Assembly: GCF_007713735.2 (NCBI RefSeq)
Contig: NZ_VMNW02000013.1
Coordinates: 62,001 to 126,000, forward strand
Source: Amycolatopsis acidicola
GTDB taxonomy: Bacteria; Actinomycetota; Actinomycetes; Mycobacteriales; Pseudonocardiaceae
DNA: 64,000 nucleotides
Reading direction: 5' to 3'
Position numbers and translations under genes: made by a program. The notes beneath the pieces were generated by a model, which worked only from the letters and a program-made list of their open reading frames with translations, ran no database searches and was not told where the DNA came from. How positions within the stretch are numbered: the stretch's first letter is position 1; the number at the start of each line of letters is the position of its first letter. Shown one piece after another: positions 8,111 through 16,871 of the stretch.

Positions 8111-9157
8111 ATGAAAGGCAAGTGGGGCGCGGGCCTGGTGCTCGGGCTGGTCGGGGTCCTGACCGCGGGCTGCAGCCTGATCGGCGGCAACGACGAGAAC
8201 GACGAATCCACGGTCACCCTCGTCACGCACGATTCGTGGGCCGCGCCGCAGCAGGTGATCGACGCCTTCCAGCAACAAACGGGCATCAAGCTGGACATCC
8301 TGAAGAAGGGTGACGCCGGCGCGCTGACCAACTCGCTCGTGCTGACGAAGGCCAACCCGCTCGGCGACGTCGCGTACGGCGTGGACTCCACCTTCGCCTC
8401 GCGCGCGCTCAGTGAAGGCGTCTTCGACTCCTACACGAGCCCGGAGGCGGATCGCGGGCCTCAGCGTTACGCGGTCGACAGCGAGCACCGGATGTCGGCG
8501 GTGGACCTCGGCGACGTGTGCCTGAACGTCGACACGAACTGGTTCGCCGCGAACGGTGTCCCGGCGCCCACGAGCTACGACGACCTGACCGACCCGCGCT
8601 ACAAGAACCTTCTCGTCGTCGAGAACCCCGCGACGTCTTCGCCCGGGCTGGCCTTCCTGCTCGGCACAGTCGCGCATTACGGCGAGCAGGGCTGGCAGGC
8701 GTACTGGACGAAGCTCAAGGACAACGGCGTGCAGACCGTGAGCGGCTGGGAAGAGGCGTACAGCCAGGACTTCTCCGGCTCGTCGGGCAAGGGCCCGCGC
8801 CCGATCGTCGTCTCCTACGCCTCGTCGCCTGCCGCCGAGATCGGCGACGACGGCAAGCCGCGCACGAAGGCGCTGCTCGACACCTGTTACCGCCAGGTCG
8901 AGTACGCGGGCGTGCTGGCTGGGACGAAGCAGCCGGAGAAGGCGCGGAAGGTCGTGGACTTCCTGCTGTCCCAACAGTTCCAGACCACGGTCGCGGACAA
9001 CATGTACGTGTACCCGACGCGCCAGGGCGTCGAGCTGCCGAAGGCCTGGACCACGGCCGCGCCGTTGCCGACGAACCCGGCGAGCCTGCCCGGCGACCAG
9101 GTGCAGGCAGGCCGTGAACAGTGGATCGGGCAATGGCGTTCGCTGCTCGGCCAGTGA
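8111..9157 (+). CDS. thiB: Thiamine ABC transporter substrate-binding lipoprotein
   Basis: Extracytoplasmic binding protein of 348 residues for thiamine, or thiamine phosphates, in a ThiBPQ-type importer. A signal peptide with lipobox (VGVLTAGCS, acylated Cys near residue 21) anchors it to the membrane. The body has the ThiB/iron-type solute-binding fold, with landmarks VTLVTHDSW and YGVDSTFASRA, and LLVVENPATSSPGLAFLL in the middle. The ATG at 8111 has a GAGGAGGG ribosome site. It is the first gene of a thiB-thiP-thiQ operon behind a TPP riboswitch, which fixes the substrate class with good confidence. Its stop overlaps the proposed thiP start. Confidence 0.95.
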   Translation: MKGKWGAGLVLGLVGVLTAGCSLIGGNDENDESTVTLVTHDSWAAPQQVIDAFQQQTGIKLDILKKGDAGALTNSLVLTKANPLGDVAYGVDSTFASRALSEGVFDSYTSPEADRGPQRYAVDSEHRMSAVDLGDVCLNVDTNWFAANGVPAPTSYDDLTDPRYKNLLVVENPATSSPGLAFLLGTVAHYGEQGWQAYWTKLKDNGVQTVSGWEEAYSQDFSGSSGKGPRPIVVSYASSPAAEIGDDGKPRTKALLDTCYRQVEYAGVLAGTKQPEKARKVVDFLLSQQFQTTVADNMYVYPTRQGVELPKAWTTAAPLPTNPASLPGDQVQAGREQWIGQWRSLLGQ

Positions 9158-10749
9158 GCCGCGCGGGGCTGGGGCTGCTCGCCCTGGTCCCGCTCGCGTT
9201 CCTCGTCGTCTTCTTCGCGTGGCCGGTCGTCGCGATCCTCAAGCGCGGCTTCGTCGGGGACGACGTGCTCACCGCGCTCGCCGAGGGCGAGACGTGGCGG
9301 CTTCTCGCGTTCACCGTGGCTCAGGCCGCCGGTTCGACAGTCCTCGCCGTGCTGGGCGGGATGCCGTTGGCGTTCGTGCTCGCCAGGGTGCGGCTGCCGG
9401 GCGTGGCTTTGATCCGCACCCTCGTGCTGATCCCGTTCGTGCTGCCGACCGTCGTCGTCGGGCTGGCGTTCCGGGCGTTGTGGCCGGACGGCGGGGTGCT
9501 GTCGATCGTGCTGGCCAACGCGTTCTTCAACGTCGCGGTCATCGCGCGCACTGTCGCCGGGTTGTGGGGGCATCTGGACTCGCGGGCGGAGGACGCCGCG
9601 CGTGCGCTGGGCGCTTCGCGGTGGCGGGCCTTCCGCTCGGTCACGCTGCCCGCGTTGCTCCCCGCCGTCTTGTCGGCGGCAGCAGTGGTCTTTTTGTTCT
9701 GCGCCACCAGTTTCGGCGTGGTGCTGGTACTCGGCGGCGCCCGGTTCCGCACTCTGGAAACCGAGATCTACCTCCGCACCGAGAACCTGCTCGACCTCAG
9801 CGGGGCCGCCGCGCTGTCCCTGGTGCAGATCGCCGCCGTGCTCGCCGTGTTGTTCCTGGGCGCGGCCGCACGGCGTCGGCGGGAAACCGCGCTGCGCCTG
9901 CGGTCACGCCGGGAGATCGCGCGACGGCCGGTGCGGGGCGAGTGGTGGGTGGTCGCCGCCGCGGTCGCCGTGCTGGGCCTCCTGCTCACGCCGATCGTCG
10001 CGCTGCTCGCCCGGTCGGTGTCCACTGAGGACGGTTGGAGTCTCGCCGGTTACCGTGCGCTCTCCAGCACCGGCAACGATGGCACGCTGCAGGTCTCCGG
10101 CTGGGAGGCGGCGCTGACCTCGCTGCGCACCGCCACCGACGCGACGATGCTGGCGCTGATCATCGGCGTCTCCGCAGCCGTCCTCGTGGTGACGCTGCGG
10201 CGCACGCCGGGCCGGATTTCCCACGGCCTGGCCGAAAGCATGGACGCGGCGCTGATGCTGCCGCTCGGCGTCTCCGCCGTCACGGTCGGCTTCGGGTACC
10301 TGATCACGCTCGACGCACTGCCCGGGGACCTGCGGCGCTCGCCGCTGCTCGTGCCGCTCGCGCAGGCGCTGGTGATCATCCCGCTCATCGTGCGCACCGT
10401 GCTCCCGGTGCTGCGTTCGGTCGACGACCGGTTGCGGCAGGCCGCCGCGACGCTCGGCGCCGGGCCGCTGCGGGTGTGGCGGGAGATCGACGTGCCGTTG
10501 ACCATCCGGTCCGTGGTGGCCGCCGCCGGGTTCGGGTACGTGGTGGCGCTCGGCGAGTTCGGCGCGACGAGTTTCCTTGCCCGCCCGCAGGAACCCACGC
10601 TGCCGGTGGCGATCGCCGCGCTCATCGGGCGGCCCGGCCAGCTGAACAACCAGATGGCCTACGCGGCGTGCGCGCTGCTGATGCTGGTGACCGTCGCCGC
10701 CGTGATCGTGATCGACCGGCTGGCGGCCGGCCGGGTGGGAGAGTTCTGA
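9154..10749 (+). CDS. thiP: Thiamine ABC transporter permease, fused double-permease form
   Basis: Integral membrane permease of about 531 residues containing two binding-protein-dependent transport domains in one chain, as in ThiP. Each half ends with an EAA-type coupling loop: ALGASRWRAFRSVTLPALLP near residue 160 and TLGAGPLRVWREIDVPLTIR near residue 440. About twelve hydrophobic segments are visible. The start is placed at GTG 9154, whose GTGA overlaps the thiB stop and suggests translational coupling. ATG 9133 and GTG 9121 are in-frame alternatives that would lengthen the N terminus by 7 to 11 residues. It works with ThiB outside and ThiQ inside the membrane. Confidence 0.93.
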   Translation: MSRAGLGLLALVPLAFLVVFFAWPVVAILKRGFVGDDVLTALAEGETWRLLAFTVAQAAGSTVLAVLGGMPLAFVLARVRLPGVALIRTLVLIPFVLPTVVVGLAFRALWPDGGVLSIVLANAFFNVAVIARTVAGLWGHLDSRAEDAARALGASRWRAFRSVTLPALLPAVLSAAAVVFLFCATSFGVVLVLGGARFRTLETEIYLRTENLLDLSGAAALSLVQIAAVLAVLFLGAAARRRRETALRLRSRREIARRPVRGEWWVVAAAVAVLGLLLTPIVALLARSVSTEDGWSLAGYRALSSTGNDGTLQVSGWEAALTSLRTATDATMLALIIGVSAAVLVVTLRRTPGRISHGLAESMDAALMLPLGVSAVTVGFGYLITLDALPGDLRRSPLLVPLAQALVIIPLIVRTVLPVLRSVDDRLRQAAATLGAGPLRVWREIDVPLTIRSVVAAAGFGYVVALGEFGATSFLARPQEPTLPVAIAALIGRPGQLNNQMAYAACALLMLVTVAAVIVIDRLAAGRVGEF

Positions 10750-10750
10750 G

Positions 10751-11767
10751 ATGTCCCTTTCCGTGCAGGACCTGACCGTCCGATACGGCTCGTTCACCGC
10801 CGTTCGCGAGGCGGCGCTGGACATCGCCGACGGTGAGGTGCTCGCGTTGCTGGGCCCGTCCGGCTCGGGGAAGTCGACCCTCCTGCGCGCGATCACCGGG
10901 CTCGAGCCGCTGGCCGCGGGCACGGTCCGCTGGGACGGGGACGACCTCGCGCGCGTTCCCGTGCACGAACGCGAGTTCGGCCTGGTGTTCCAGGACGGTC
11001 AGCTGTTCCCGCACCGCGACGTCGCCGGCAACATCGCCTTCGGGCTGCGGATGCGGAGAATGCCCGCGCGCGAACGGGAACGCCGCGTGGAGCAGTTGCT
11101 GGAACTGGTGGGCCTGGCCGGTTACGGGTCGCGCCGGGTCACCGAGCTGTCCGGTGGCGAGGCCCAGCGGGTCGCGCTCGCGCGGGCGCTCGCCCCGGAA
11201 CCGCGCCTGCTGTTGCTGGACGAGCCACTGTCCGGTTTGGACGCCGGACTCCGGGAGCAGCTGGCTGTCGACCTCGCCGAAGTGTTGCGCAGCGCGAAGA
11301 TCACCGCGCTGCTGGTCACGCACGACCAGGAGGAAGCTTTCACGCTGGCCGACCGAGTCGCCGTGCTGCGGGCCGGGGAGGTCCGGCAGATCGGTGACGT
11401 GCGTGAAGTCTGGCGCCGTCCCGCCGATGACGACGTCGCCACTTTCCTTGGCGTGACAAGCTTTTTCGACGGGACCGCGCAGGACGGCATCGCCCGCTTC
11501 GCGCTCGGTGAGGTCGCCTTGCCCGAAGCGGACGGCCCGGTTCGGCTCGGGCTCCGGCCCAACGCGCTGCACGTCGCGGACGAGGGCGTCACCGGCGAGG
11601 TGCTGAGCAAGGTACACAGGCGCGAGCATGCACGGCTTCGCGTGCGCGTCGATCAGTACACGGTGGACGCCACAACGCCCGTGGACGCCGACGTCAAACC
11701 CGGTGACGAGGTCGCGCTCGCCGTCGACGCCGAGGGCGTTGTGGTGGTCAGCCGTCCTTCGTCGTGA
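10751..11767 (+). CDS. thiQ: Thiamine ABC transporter ATP-binding subunit
   Basis: ATPase of 338 residues that powers the ThiBP importer. It shows Walker A GPSGSGKST at residues 36-44, Q-loop VFQDGQLFPH, signature LSGGEAQRVALARAL, Walker B LLLLDEPLSGLD and the switch His in LLVTHDQEEAF. A C-terminal TOBE-like domain (GLRPNALHV) follows from about residue 245, making it longer than E. coli ThiQ. It starts one base after the thiP stop. Its 3' end overlaps the convergent ABC exporter permease by 20 bp, which leaves no space for an ordinary terminator. Confidence 0.93.
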   Translation: MSLSVQDLTVRYGSFTAVREAALDIADGEVLALLGPSGSGKSTLLRAITGLEPLAAGTVRWDGDDLARVPVHEREFGLVFQDGQLFPHRDVAGNIAFGLRMRRMPARERERRVEQLLELVGLAGYGSRRVTELSGGEAQRVALARALAPEPRLLLLDEPLSGLDAGLREQLAVDLAEVLRSAKITALLVTHDQEEAFTLADRVAVLRAGEVRQIGDVREVWRRPADDDVATFLGVTSFFDGTAQDGIARFALGEVALPEADGPVRLGLRPNALHVADEGVTGEVLSKVHRREHARLRVRVDQYTVDATTPVDADVKPGDEVALAVDAEGVVVVSRPSS

Positions 11768-12632
11768 TACGCGCGTACGCCAGGGAAAGCCCGATCACGA
11801 CATAGCAAGCGGCGCGGAGCGCGCCCTCGGCCAGGCCGGTGGTGGGCATCGGATCCCGCAGTATGTCGGTGATCGAATCCCAGGACCGCGGGAGCAGGAA
11901 CGGGTGCAGCCAGTCCACCGCGGACAGCAGGAGCAGCACGGCCGAGACGATCGTCCCTGCCAGCACCGAAACCACGACCAGCATCGGGTGTTCGGTGCAG
12001 GCCGAGATCGCCAGCGCGACCGCGCCGACCGCCCACAGCTGCAGCGTCACCCACGCCGCCGCCACCGCGATCTTGCCCAGCGCCTCGCCGAACGACAGCG
12101 TGGTGCCGGTCAGCGTGAACAGCGACCCGGTGCCGTTGATGATCAGCCCGGTGATCACCCCGACCACCGCCATCAGCACCGTGGCGGCGAGCGTGAACGT
12201 GGCCACGCCGAGCGACTTCACCAGCAGCAGACGGCCACGGCTGACCGGCGCGAGCAGCCAGCCGCGCAGCGTGCCGTTCGCCGATTCGCCCGCGAGCGCG
12301 TCTCCGGCGGACATCGCCGTTGTCAACGGCAGCAACAGGTTCAGCGTCACCGCGAGCGCGGCGATCGGCAGTACCAGCGCGTTGCCCGCGGCGGACGAGA
12401 GCAGGCCGTTGCCGCCGTCGCCCGCCTGTGTGCCGTCGCTCGGCCCGAAGCCGGAGGAGTTCGCCACGGCCAGCCCGATCCCGATCACCGCCGGGACGAG
12501 CGCCAGCAGCCCGAGCACGACCAGCGTGCGCGGGCGGCGGAAGATCCAGCGCAGCTCGGCGCGGTAGAGCCGGGCCAGCCCGACGCGTTCCGGGCCGGCC
12601 GCGACACCCGCGGTGATGGTCGCCGCTGTCAT
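11748..12632 (-). CDS. ABC-2 type exporter permease
   Basis: Membrane subunit of 294 residues with about six hydrophobic segments, separated by a loop and typical ABC-2 phrases such as LAGESANGTLRGWLLAPVSR, where the permease meets its ATPase. The start ATG at 12632 overlaps the ATPase stop (ATGA) and has GGAGGAG just upstream. It forms an exporter with the next gene. The substrate is unknown; linkage to a LolA/RseB-like protein and a divergent two-component system suggests an envelope-stress or peptide/antibiotic-response exporter, which is inference. Its 3' end overlaps thiQ. Confidence 0.88.
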   Translation of the reverse strand: MTAATITAGVAAGPERVGLARLYRAELRWIFRRPRTLVVLGLLALVPAVIGIGLAVANSSGFGPSDGTQAGDGGNGLLSSAAGNALVLPIAALAVTLNLLLPLTTAMSAGDALAGESANGTLRGWLLAPVSRGRLLLVKSLGVATFTLAATVLMAVVGVITGLIINGTGSLFTLTGTTLSFGEALGKIAVAAAWVTLQLWAVGAVALAISACTEHPMLVVVSVLAGTIVSAVLLLLSAVDWLHPFLLPRSWDSITDILRDPMPTTGLAEGALRAACYVVIGLSLAYARITTKDG

Positions 12633-13645
12633 GCCGCTCCTCCAGCGTCTACTGAGGACAGTCCGTCCGGTTCGCTCTCGCCCTGGGTCAGCCGGGCGAA
12701 CAGGTCTTCGAGGTCGGTGCGCTCGCGGCGGACCTCGTGCACCTCCACCCCGGCGTGCACGAGCGTCTCCACCACCTTCGGCGCCAGCGCCGTTGTGAGG
12801 TCCGCGCGGACTCCTTCCGGCGTCAGCCGGGCCGGGATCCGGTTTTCCCGCAACGCATCCAGCGCCTTGTCACCGTCCGGAGTGGACACCAGAAGGCCAG
12901 GACTTCCGGACTCCAGCAGCTCGTTCAGCCCGCCCTGCGCGACCACTGTCCCGTCGTGCAGCACCGCCACGTGCGTGCAGGTGGCCTCCACCTCGGCCAG
13001 CAGGTGCGAGGACACCACCACGGTCACGCCGTCCGCGTGCAGCTCGGCGATGATCTTGCGGATTTCCCTGGTGCCGGAGGGATCCAGCCCGTTCGTCGGC
13101 TCGTCCAGCACCACCATCCGCCGCGGCACCAGCAGCGCGCCGGCCAGGCCGAGACGCTGCTTCATGCCCAGCGAGTACGCCCGGTACCGGCGATGCGCCG
13201 CCGCCGACAGGCCGACGCGCTCCAGCGCGTCCTCGACGGCCTGCTCGATCGCGGACGCGCGCAGCCGGGGCTCGGCCGCCGCCATCCGGTGCAGGTTGTC
13301 CCGGCCCGACAGGAACGGGTGGAAGCCCGGCCCCTCGACCAGCGCGCCGACATCGGGCAGCGCGTGCCGCGCGCCGTCCGGCATGGCGTGGCCGAGGAGC
13401 TCGACTTCGCCTTCGGTCGGGCGGACCAGGCCGAGCAGCATCCGGATCGTGGTGGTCTTGCCGGAACCGTTGGGGCCCAGCATGCCCAGCACCGCGCCCT
13501 CGGGCACGTCCAGATCGACCTGGTCCACCGCGACGGTGCTCCGGTACACCTTGCGCAGCCCCCTGGTCCGCGCCGCGAGCGCCGGAGCCGGGGTGGCCGA
13601 CGACTCGTCCGCCACCCCGTCCCGCACCTCGAAGGAGGTCGTCAC
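12629..13645 (-). CDS. ABC exporter ATP-binding protein
   Basis: Nucleotide-binding subunit of 338 residues for the adjacent ABC-2 permease. It shows Walker A GPNGSGKTT near residue 55, the shortened signature YSLGMKQRLGLAGAL typical of drug- and peptide-type exporters, Walker B MVVLDEPTNGLDP and the switch His in VVSSHLLAE. The N terminus carries about 25 extra residues before the ATPase core. The start is GTG 13645, which overlaps the stop of the LolA-like gene (GTGA). The frame is open further upstream, but that part only mirrors the LolA-like gene. All three genes are probably translated in coupled fashion from one transcript. Confidence 0.9.
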   Translation of the reverse strand: MTTSFEVRDGVADESSATPAPALAARTRGLRKVYRSTVAVDQVDLDVPEGAVLGMLGPNGSGKTTTIRMLLGLVRPTEGEVELLGHAMPDGARHALPDVGALVEGPGFHPFLSGRDNLHRMAAAEPRLRASAIEQAVEDALERVGLSAAAHRRYRAYSLGMKQRLGLAGALLVPRRMVVLDEPTNGLDPSGTREIRKIIAELHADGVTVVVSSHLLAEVEATCTHVAVLHDGTVVAQGGLNELLESGSPGLLVSTPDGDKALDALRENRIPARLTPEGVRADLTTALAPKVVETLVHAGVEVHEVRRERTDLEDLFARLTQGESEPDGLSSVDAGGAA

Positions 13646-14697
13646 TTCGTCCCCAGCGCGTCGACCAGCACCTGCTCGGGCACCGCGCCCGCGGCGAAGC
13701 GGCCGTCGTCGGTGATCAGCGCCGTGCCGACCTTCGTGGTGATCACGTAGCCGGAGCCGAACGCACCGCTGACCGGCTTGCCGAACTGGCTGAGCAGCTT
13801 CTTCGGGTCCACGGACTGGCCGTCCTCGCCCGTCCGCTGCTTGAGCGCGTCCGCCGGGACGGTGCCGACCACGACGCTGTCCCAGCCCTCGCCGACGACC
13901 TTGGTGTCCTTCTCCTGCGTCGTCATGTCCGGCACCTTCGCCTGCTCCTCGGTCACCTTCGCGCCCTGCGGCGGGGTGAACTGGAACTCGCTGGCGGGCT
14001 GCGCGGTGAATTCGACGTCGCTGAACGCGATCTGCAGCGCGGGGTCGGCGGTGCCGTAGGTCATCACCGCGAGCCGCAGCGGCGTCCGCGTCTCGGAATC
14101 CACCGCCACGCGGACTTCGCGCAGCAGCGTGCGCTCGGTCGATTTCGGCGTCAGCACCAGCTCGTACGCGGCGCGCCCGGCTACGCGCGCGGTGCCTTCG
14201 ACGCTGACCGTGCTGCTCTCGCGCACCTTCGCCAGCAGCTGCGTGGCCGCGGCCGCGGGGTCGGACACCTGGCCGTCGCCCGTCTGGCCGCGGGCGACGT
14301 CGGCGGGCACCGTCACCTTCTTCGCGGTGTTGTCCTTCGAGGTGTATGTCCAGACCGTGTTTCCGTTGTGCACCACGGTGGTGTCCGACTGGCCCTGCTC
14401 GATGGACAGCTTGCTGTTGCCGTTGCCGTCGTTGTAGACGCGTGCCGCGTCGAGGCTCAGGCTCGTCCCGCCGGGCAGCACGCTCGTCGGCAGGCCGAGG
14501 TTGTTGTCCACCTTCACCGTCCCGTCCAGCGCGGGCGTCTTGGTGGACAGCACGGACTGCACCAGTTCCTCGGCGCTGATCGACGGCAGCTGCGGAGCTT
14601 CGCCCGCGGTCGCGGGCATCGCCAGCCACGCCAGGCCGGCGACCCCGAGCGCCGACCCGGTGACCGCGGCGGTGATGGCCTTCGTCTTCGGTTGCAT
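13642..14697 (-). CDS. Secreted LolA/RseB-like protein (outer-membrane lipoprotein carrier fold)
   Basis: Exported protein of 351 residues beginning MQPKTKAITAAVTGSALGVA, a signal sequence ending near MPATAGEA with no lipobox. The body has the features of the actinobacterial LolA/RseB-fold group: ELVQSVLSTKTPALDGTVKV, RVAGRAAYELVLTPKS, a PLRLAVMTYGTADPALQIAFSDVEF segment and a FTPPQGAKV block. Such proteins in monoderm bacteria are thought to bind lipid or lipoprotein ligands outside the membrane. The ATG at 14697 is preferred because GGGAG lies 9 bp upstream; ATG 14706 and an ORF start at 14769 are alternatives. It heads an operon with the ABC exporter and faces the two-component system across 147 bp. 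Confidence 0.8.
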   Translation of the reverse strand: MQPKTKAITAAVTGSALGVAGLAWLAMPATAGEAPQLPSISAEELVQSVLSTKTPALDGTVKVDNNLGLPTSVLPGGTSLSLDAARVYNDGNGNSKLSIEQGQSDTTVVHNGNTVWTYTSKDNTAKKVTVPADVARGQTGDGQVSDPAAAATQLLAKVRESSTVSVEGTARVAGRAAYELVLTPKSTERTLLREVRVAVDSETRTPLRLAVMTYGTADPALQIAFSDVEFTAQPASEFQFTPPQGAKVTEEQAKVPDMTTQEKDTKVVGEGWDSVVVGTVPADALKQRTGEDGQSVDPKKLLSQFGKPVSGAFGSGYVITTKVGTALITDDGRFAAGAVPEQVLVDALGTK

Positions 14698-14768
14698 CGA
14701 ACTCATCTCCCTGTCCGTGGCGAGCACCAGTGTGCTCCGTCCCCGCCGAAGACGCTCCCGCTTCGGCA

Positions 14769-14804
14769 CTGAGATGGGCCTGAGACGCTGAGAGGTCGCT
14801 GAGA
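14769..14804. promoter_or_regulatory. Four CTGAGA direct repeats, probable response-regulator binding site
   Basis: CTGAGA occurs at 14769, 14780, 14788 and 14799, giving spacings of 11, 8 and 11 bp. Direct repeats 11 bp apart are the usual layout for OmpR/PhoB-type winged-helix regulators, with one dimer per pair. The array lies between the divergent LolA-like gene and the response regulator gene, about 40 bp before the latter's GTG. Binding here would let the regulator control itself and the exporter operon. Confidence 0.6.
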
Positions 14805-14844
14805 ACGGGGGCGAGGCCAGCGAAAACCGTGCATTCTAGGCAGC

Positions 14845-15549
14845 GTGAAGCCTCGGGTGCTGGTGGTCGACGACGAGCCGGGTGTGCGCAAGGCGCTGCA
14901 CCGCGGGCTGCGCGCGGAGGGCATGGACGTGGTCACGGCGGCGGACGGGCCGAGCGGCCTGCGGCTGGCGCAGACCGGGTCGTTCGACGTGCTGCTGCTG
15001 GACATCATGCTGCCCGGGCTGTCGGGCTACCGGGTGTTGCAGCAGCTGCGCGGGCAAGGGATCTCCACGCCGGTACTGATGATCTCCGCGAAGGACGGCG
15101 AGGTGGACCAGGCCGACGGGCTCGATCTCGGCGCCGACGGCTACCTCGTGAAGCCGTTCTCGTTCGTCGTGCTCGTAGCGCAGGTGCGCGCGGTGCTTCG
15201 CCGCGCGTCGTCGGAGGGCGCGCGCGGGCCGTTGCGGATCGGCGGGCTCGTGGTCGACCGCGCCACGCGCGAAGTGCGCTGGCACGACGACCCGGTGGCG
15301 TTGAGCCCGCGCGAGTTCGGCCTGCTGGAAGTACTTGTCGGGCGCGCGGGCACGGTCGTCACGAAGGACGAGCTGCTGCGCGCGGTCTGGGGCGACGAGC
15401 AGGCGGCCACGCGCAACGTCGTCGAGGTGTACGTCGGGTACGTGCGGCGCAAGCTCGACGCGGTGGGCGCGGGCGCGCTGGTGCGCACCGTGCGCGGGCA
15501 CGGGTACCTGGCCTCCGACGCGGCGCTGGACGAGGTACTGCCCGGGTGA
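14845..15549 (+). CDS. OmpR-family two-component response regulator
   Basis: DNA-binding response regulator of 234 residues. The receiver domain (1-120) has the acidic pair D9-D10, phospho-acceptor D53 in LLLDIMLPG, and the conserved Lys in LVKPF. The C-terminal winged helix (about 135-230) ends with the typical VRTVRGHGYLAS. The start is GTG 14845 without a clear ribosome site. A possible -10 (CATTCT) sits 8-9 bp upstream, so the mRNA may be nearly leaderless. Its stop overlaps the sensor kinase start. The upstream CTGAGA repeats suggest autoregulation and control of the divergent exporter. Confidence 0.93.
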   Translation: MKPRVLVVDDEPGVRKALHRGLRAEGMDVVTAADGPSGLRLAQTGSFDVLLLDIMLPGLSGYRVLQQLRGQGISTPVLMISAKDGEVDQADGLDLGADGYLVKPFSFVVLVAQVRAVLRRASSEGARGPLRIGGLVVDRATREVRWHDDPVALSPREFGLLEVLVGRAGTVVTKDELLRAVWGDEQAATRNVVEVYVGYVRRKLDAVGAGALVRTVRGHGYLASDAALDEVLPG

Positions 15550-16871
15550 TCTCACGCTGGCCGATGTGGCTGCGGATCACCGTGCCCGCGGCCGTAGTCA
15601 CCCTGGCCGTCCTGCTCGGTCTCGCGGTGATCGCCGGGCGCGGGCTGGGGCCGTTGCGGTTACACGCGGTCGACACCGAACTGGGGCACGCGCTCGGGCC
15701 CGCTTCCGCCGCGGTGTCGGCGGGGCAGCTGCCGGCGCCGGTCGACGGCCTCACGGTGCGGGTGCTGGACACCACGGGCGCGCCGGTCGACGGTGCCCCG
15801 CCGATCGCGGATCTCACGCCCGGCGTGGTGCGCGCCCTGAAAGCCGGGGAATCGATCAACACGGGCGACCCGGCCTCGCAACGCTGGCGCGCCGCGGTGG
15901 TGACGGCGCCGGACGGGCAGATGCGGCTCGTGGTGGCGGGCACCGGGCTCGTCGGGCTGACCGCGTCGGCGCGCACGGGCTCGCACTGGCTGCTGGCGGC
16001 CGCGTCGATCGGCGTGATCGTGGCCGCTGCCGCGACGTGGCTCGTGGTGCGGCTCGCCCTGCGCCCGGTCGGCCGGATGCGGCGTTCGGTGCGCGCGCTG
16101 CCGCCGGGACAACGCCTGCCGATTCCCGAGGCACACGACGAACTTCGCGCGCTGGCCGAGGATTTCAACGCACTGCTGGCCAGACAGGAGGAGGCGAGCC
16201 TGCGGTTGCGCCGGTTCACCGGCGATGCCGCGCACGAGCTCCGCTCACCGGTCGCGTCCATCCGGGTGCAGGCCGAGGTCGCCGTGGCGAATCCGGATCC
16301 GGAGCTGGCACAGGAAACTCTCGCCGACGTCCTCGCGGAGTCCGAGCGCCTGTCCACGTTGCTGGACAGCCTGCTCGCGCTCGCCCGGTCCGATGCGGGC
16401 GAACTGCCCCCGGCCGAGCCCGTCGAACTGGTCACCGAAGCGCGCGCCGCGGTGCACCGGCTCCCGGCCGGTTCGCCGACGGCGCGGGTGAGCGGATCCG
16501 GCGGCCAGGTCTGGGCGCACGCCGCGCATTCCGAAGTCGAACTGGTGCTGAACAACCTGCTGCGCAACGCCTGCCGGTACGCGCGCTCGCAGATCGTGGT
16601 GTCCGTGCTGGCCGGGCGCGCGATGGTCCGGCTGGTCGTGGACGACGACGGGCCCGGGGTCCCGCCGGAGCACCGCGAGCGCGTCTTCGACCGGTTCTAC
16701 CGGGTCGCCGACGACCGGTCACGCTCCTCCGGCGGCACCGGGCTCGGGCTCGCGATGGTCGCCGAAGCCGTGCGGCGGCGCGGGGGCCGGGTCACCGTCG
16801 GAGAGTCACCCGAAGGCGGTGCCCGCTTCCAGGTGACCTGGCGCCGGGCCGGTAACGTCTCCGCTTCGTGA
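15546..16871 (+). CDS. Two-component sensor histidine kinase
   Basis: Membrane sensor kinase of 441 residues paired with the preceding regulator. A first membrane helix lies at about residues 9-30 and a second at about 150-172, enclosing an extracellular sensor region of some 115 residues. A HAMP linker follows, then the HisKA motif FTGDAAHELRSPVASIRVQAE with the phospho-accepting His, and an ATPase domain with the N box (LVLNNLLRNACRYA), DDDGPGVP and GGTGLGLAMV. The start is GTG 15546, overlapping the regulator stop (GTGA). Its own stop overlaps the Nudix gene in the same way. The signal sensed is unknown. Confidence 0.92.
   Translation: MISRWPMWLRITVPAAVVTLAVLLGLAVIAGRGLGPLRLHAVDTELGHALGPASAAVSAGQLPAPVDGLTVRVLDTTGAPVDGAPPIADLTPGVVRALKAGESINTGDPASQRWRAAVVTAPDGQMRLVVAGTGLVGLTASARTGSHWLLAAASIGVIVAAAATWLVVRLALRPVGRMRRSVRALPPGQRLPIPEAHDELRALAEDFNALLARQEEASLRLRRFTGDAAHELRSPVASIRVQAEVAVANPDPELAQETLADVLAESERLSTLLDSLLALARSDAGELPPAEPVELVTEARAAVHRLPAGSPTARVSGSGGQVWAHAAHSEVELVLNNLLRNACRYARSQIVVSVLAGRAMVRLVVDDDGPGVPPEHRERVFDRFYRVADDRSRSSGGTGLGLAMVAEAVRRRGGRVTVGESPEGGARFQVTWRRAGNVSAS

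Noticed and set aside
11628-13715. Very long plus-strand ORF (695 codons) opposite the ABC exporter
   Set aside because: Composition is Arg/Gln/Ser-rich without domains, while the minus strand codes for a clear permease and ATPase. It is a high-GC antisense shadow.
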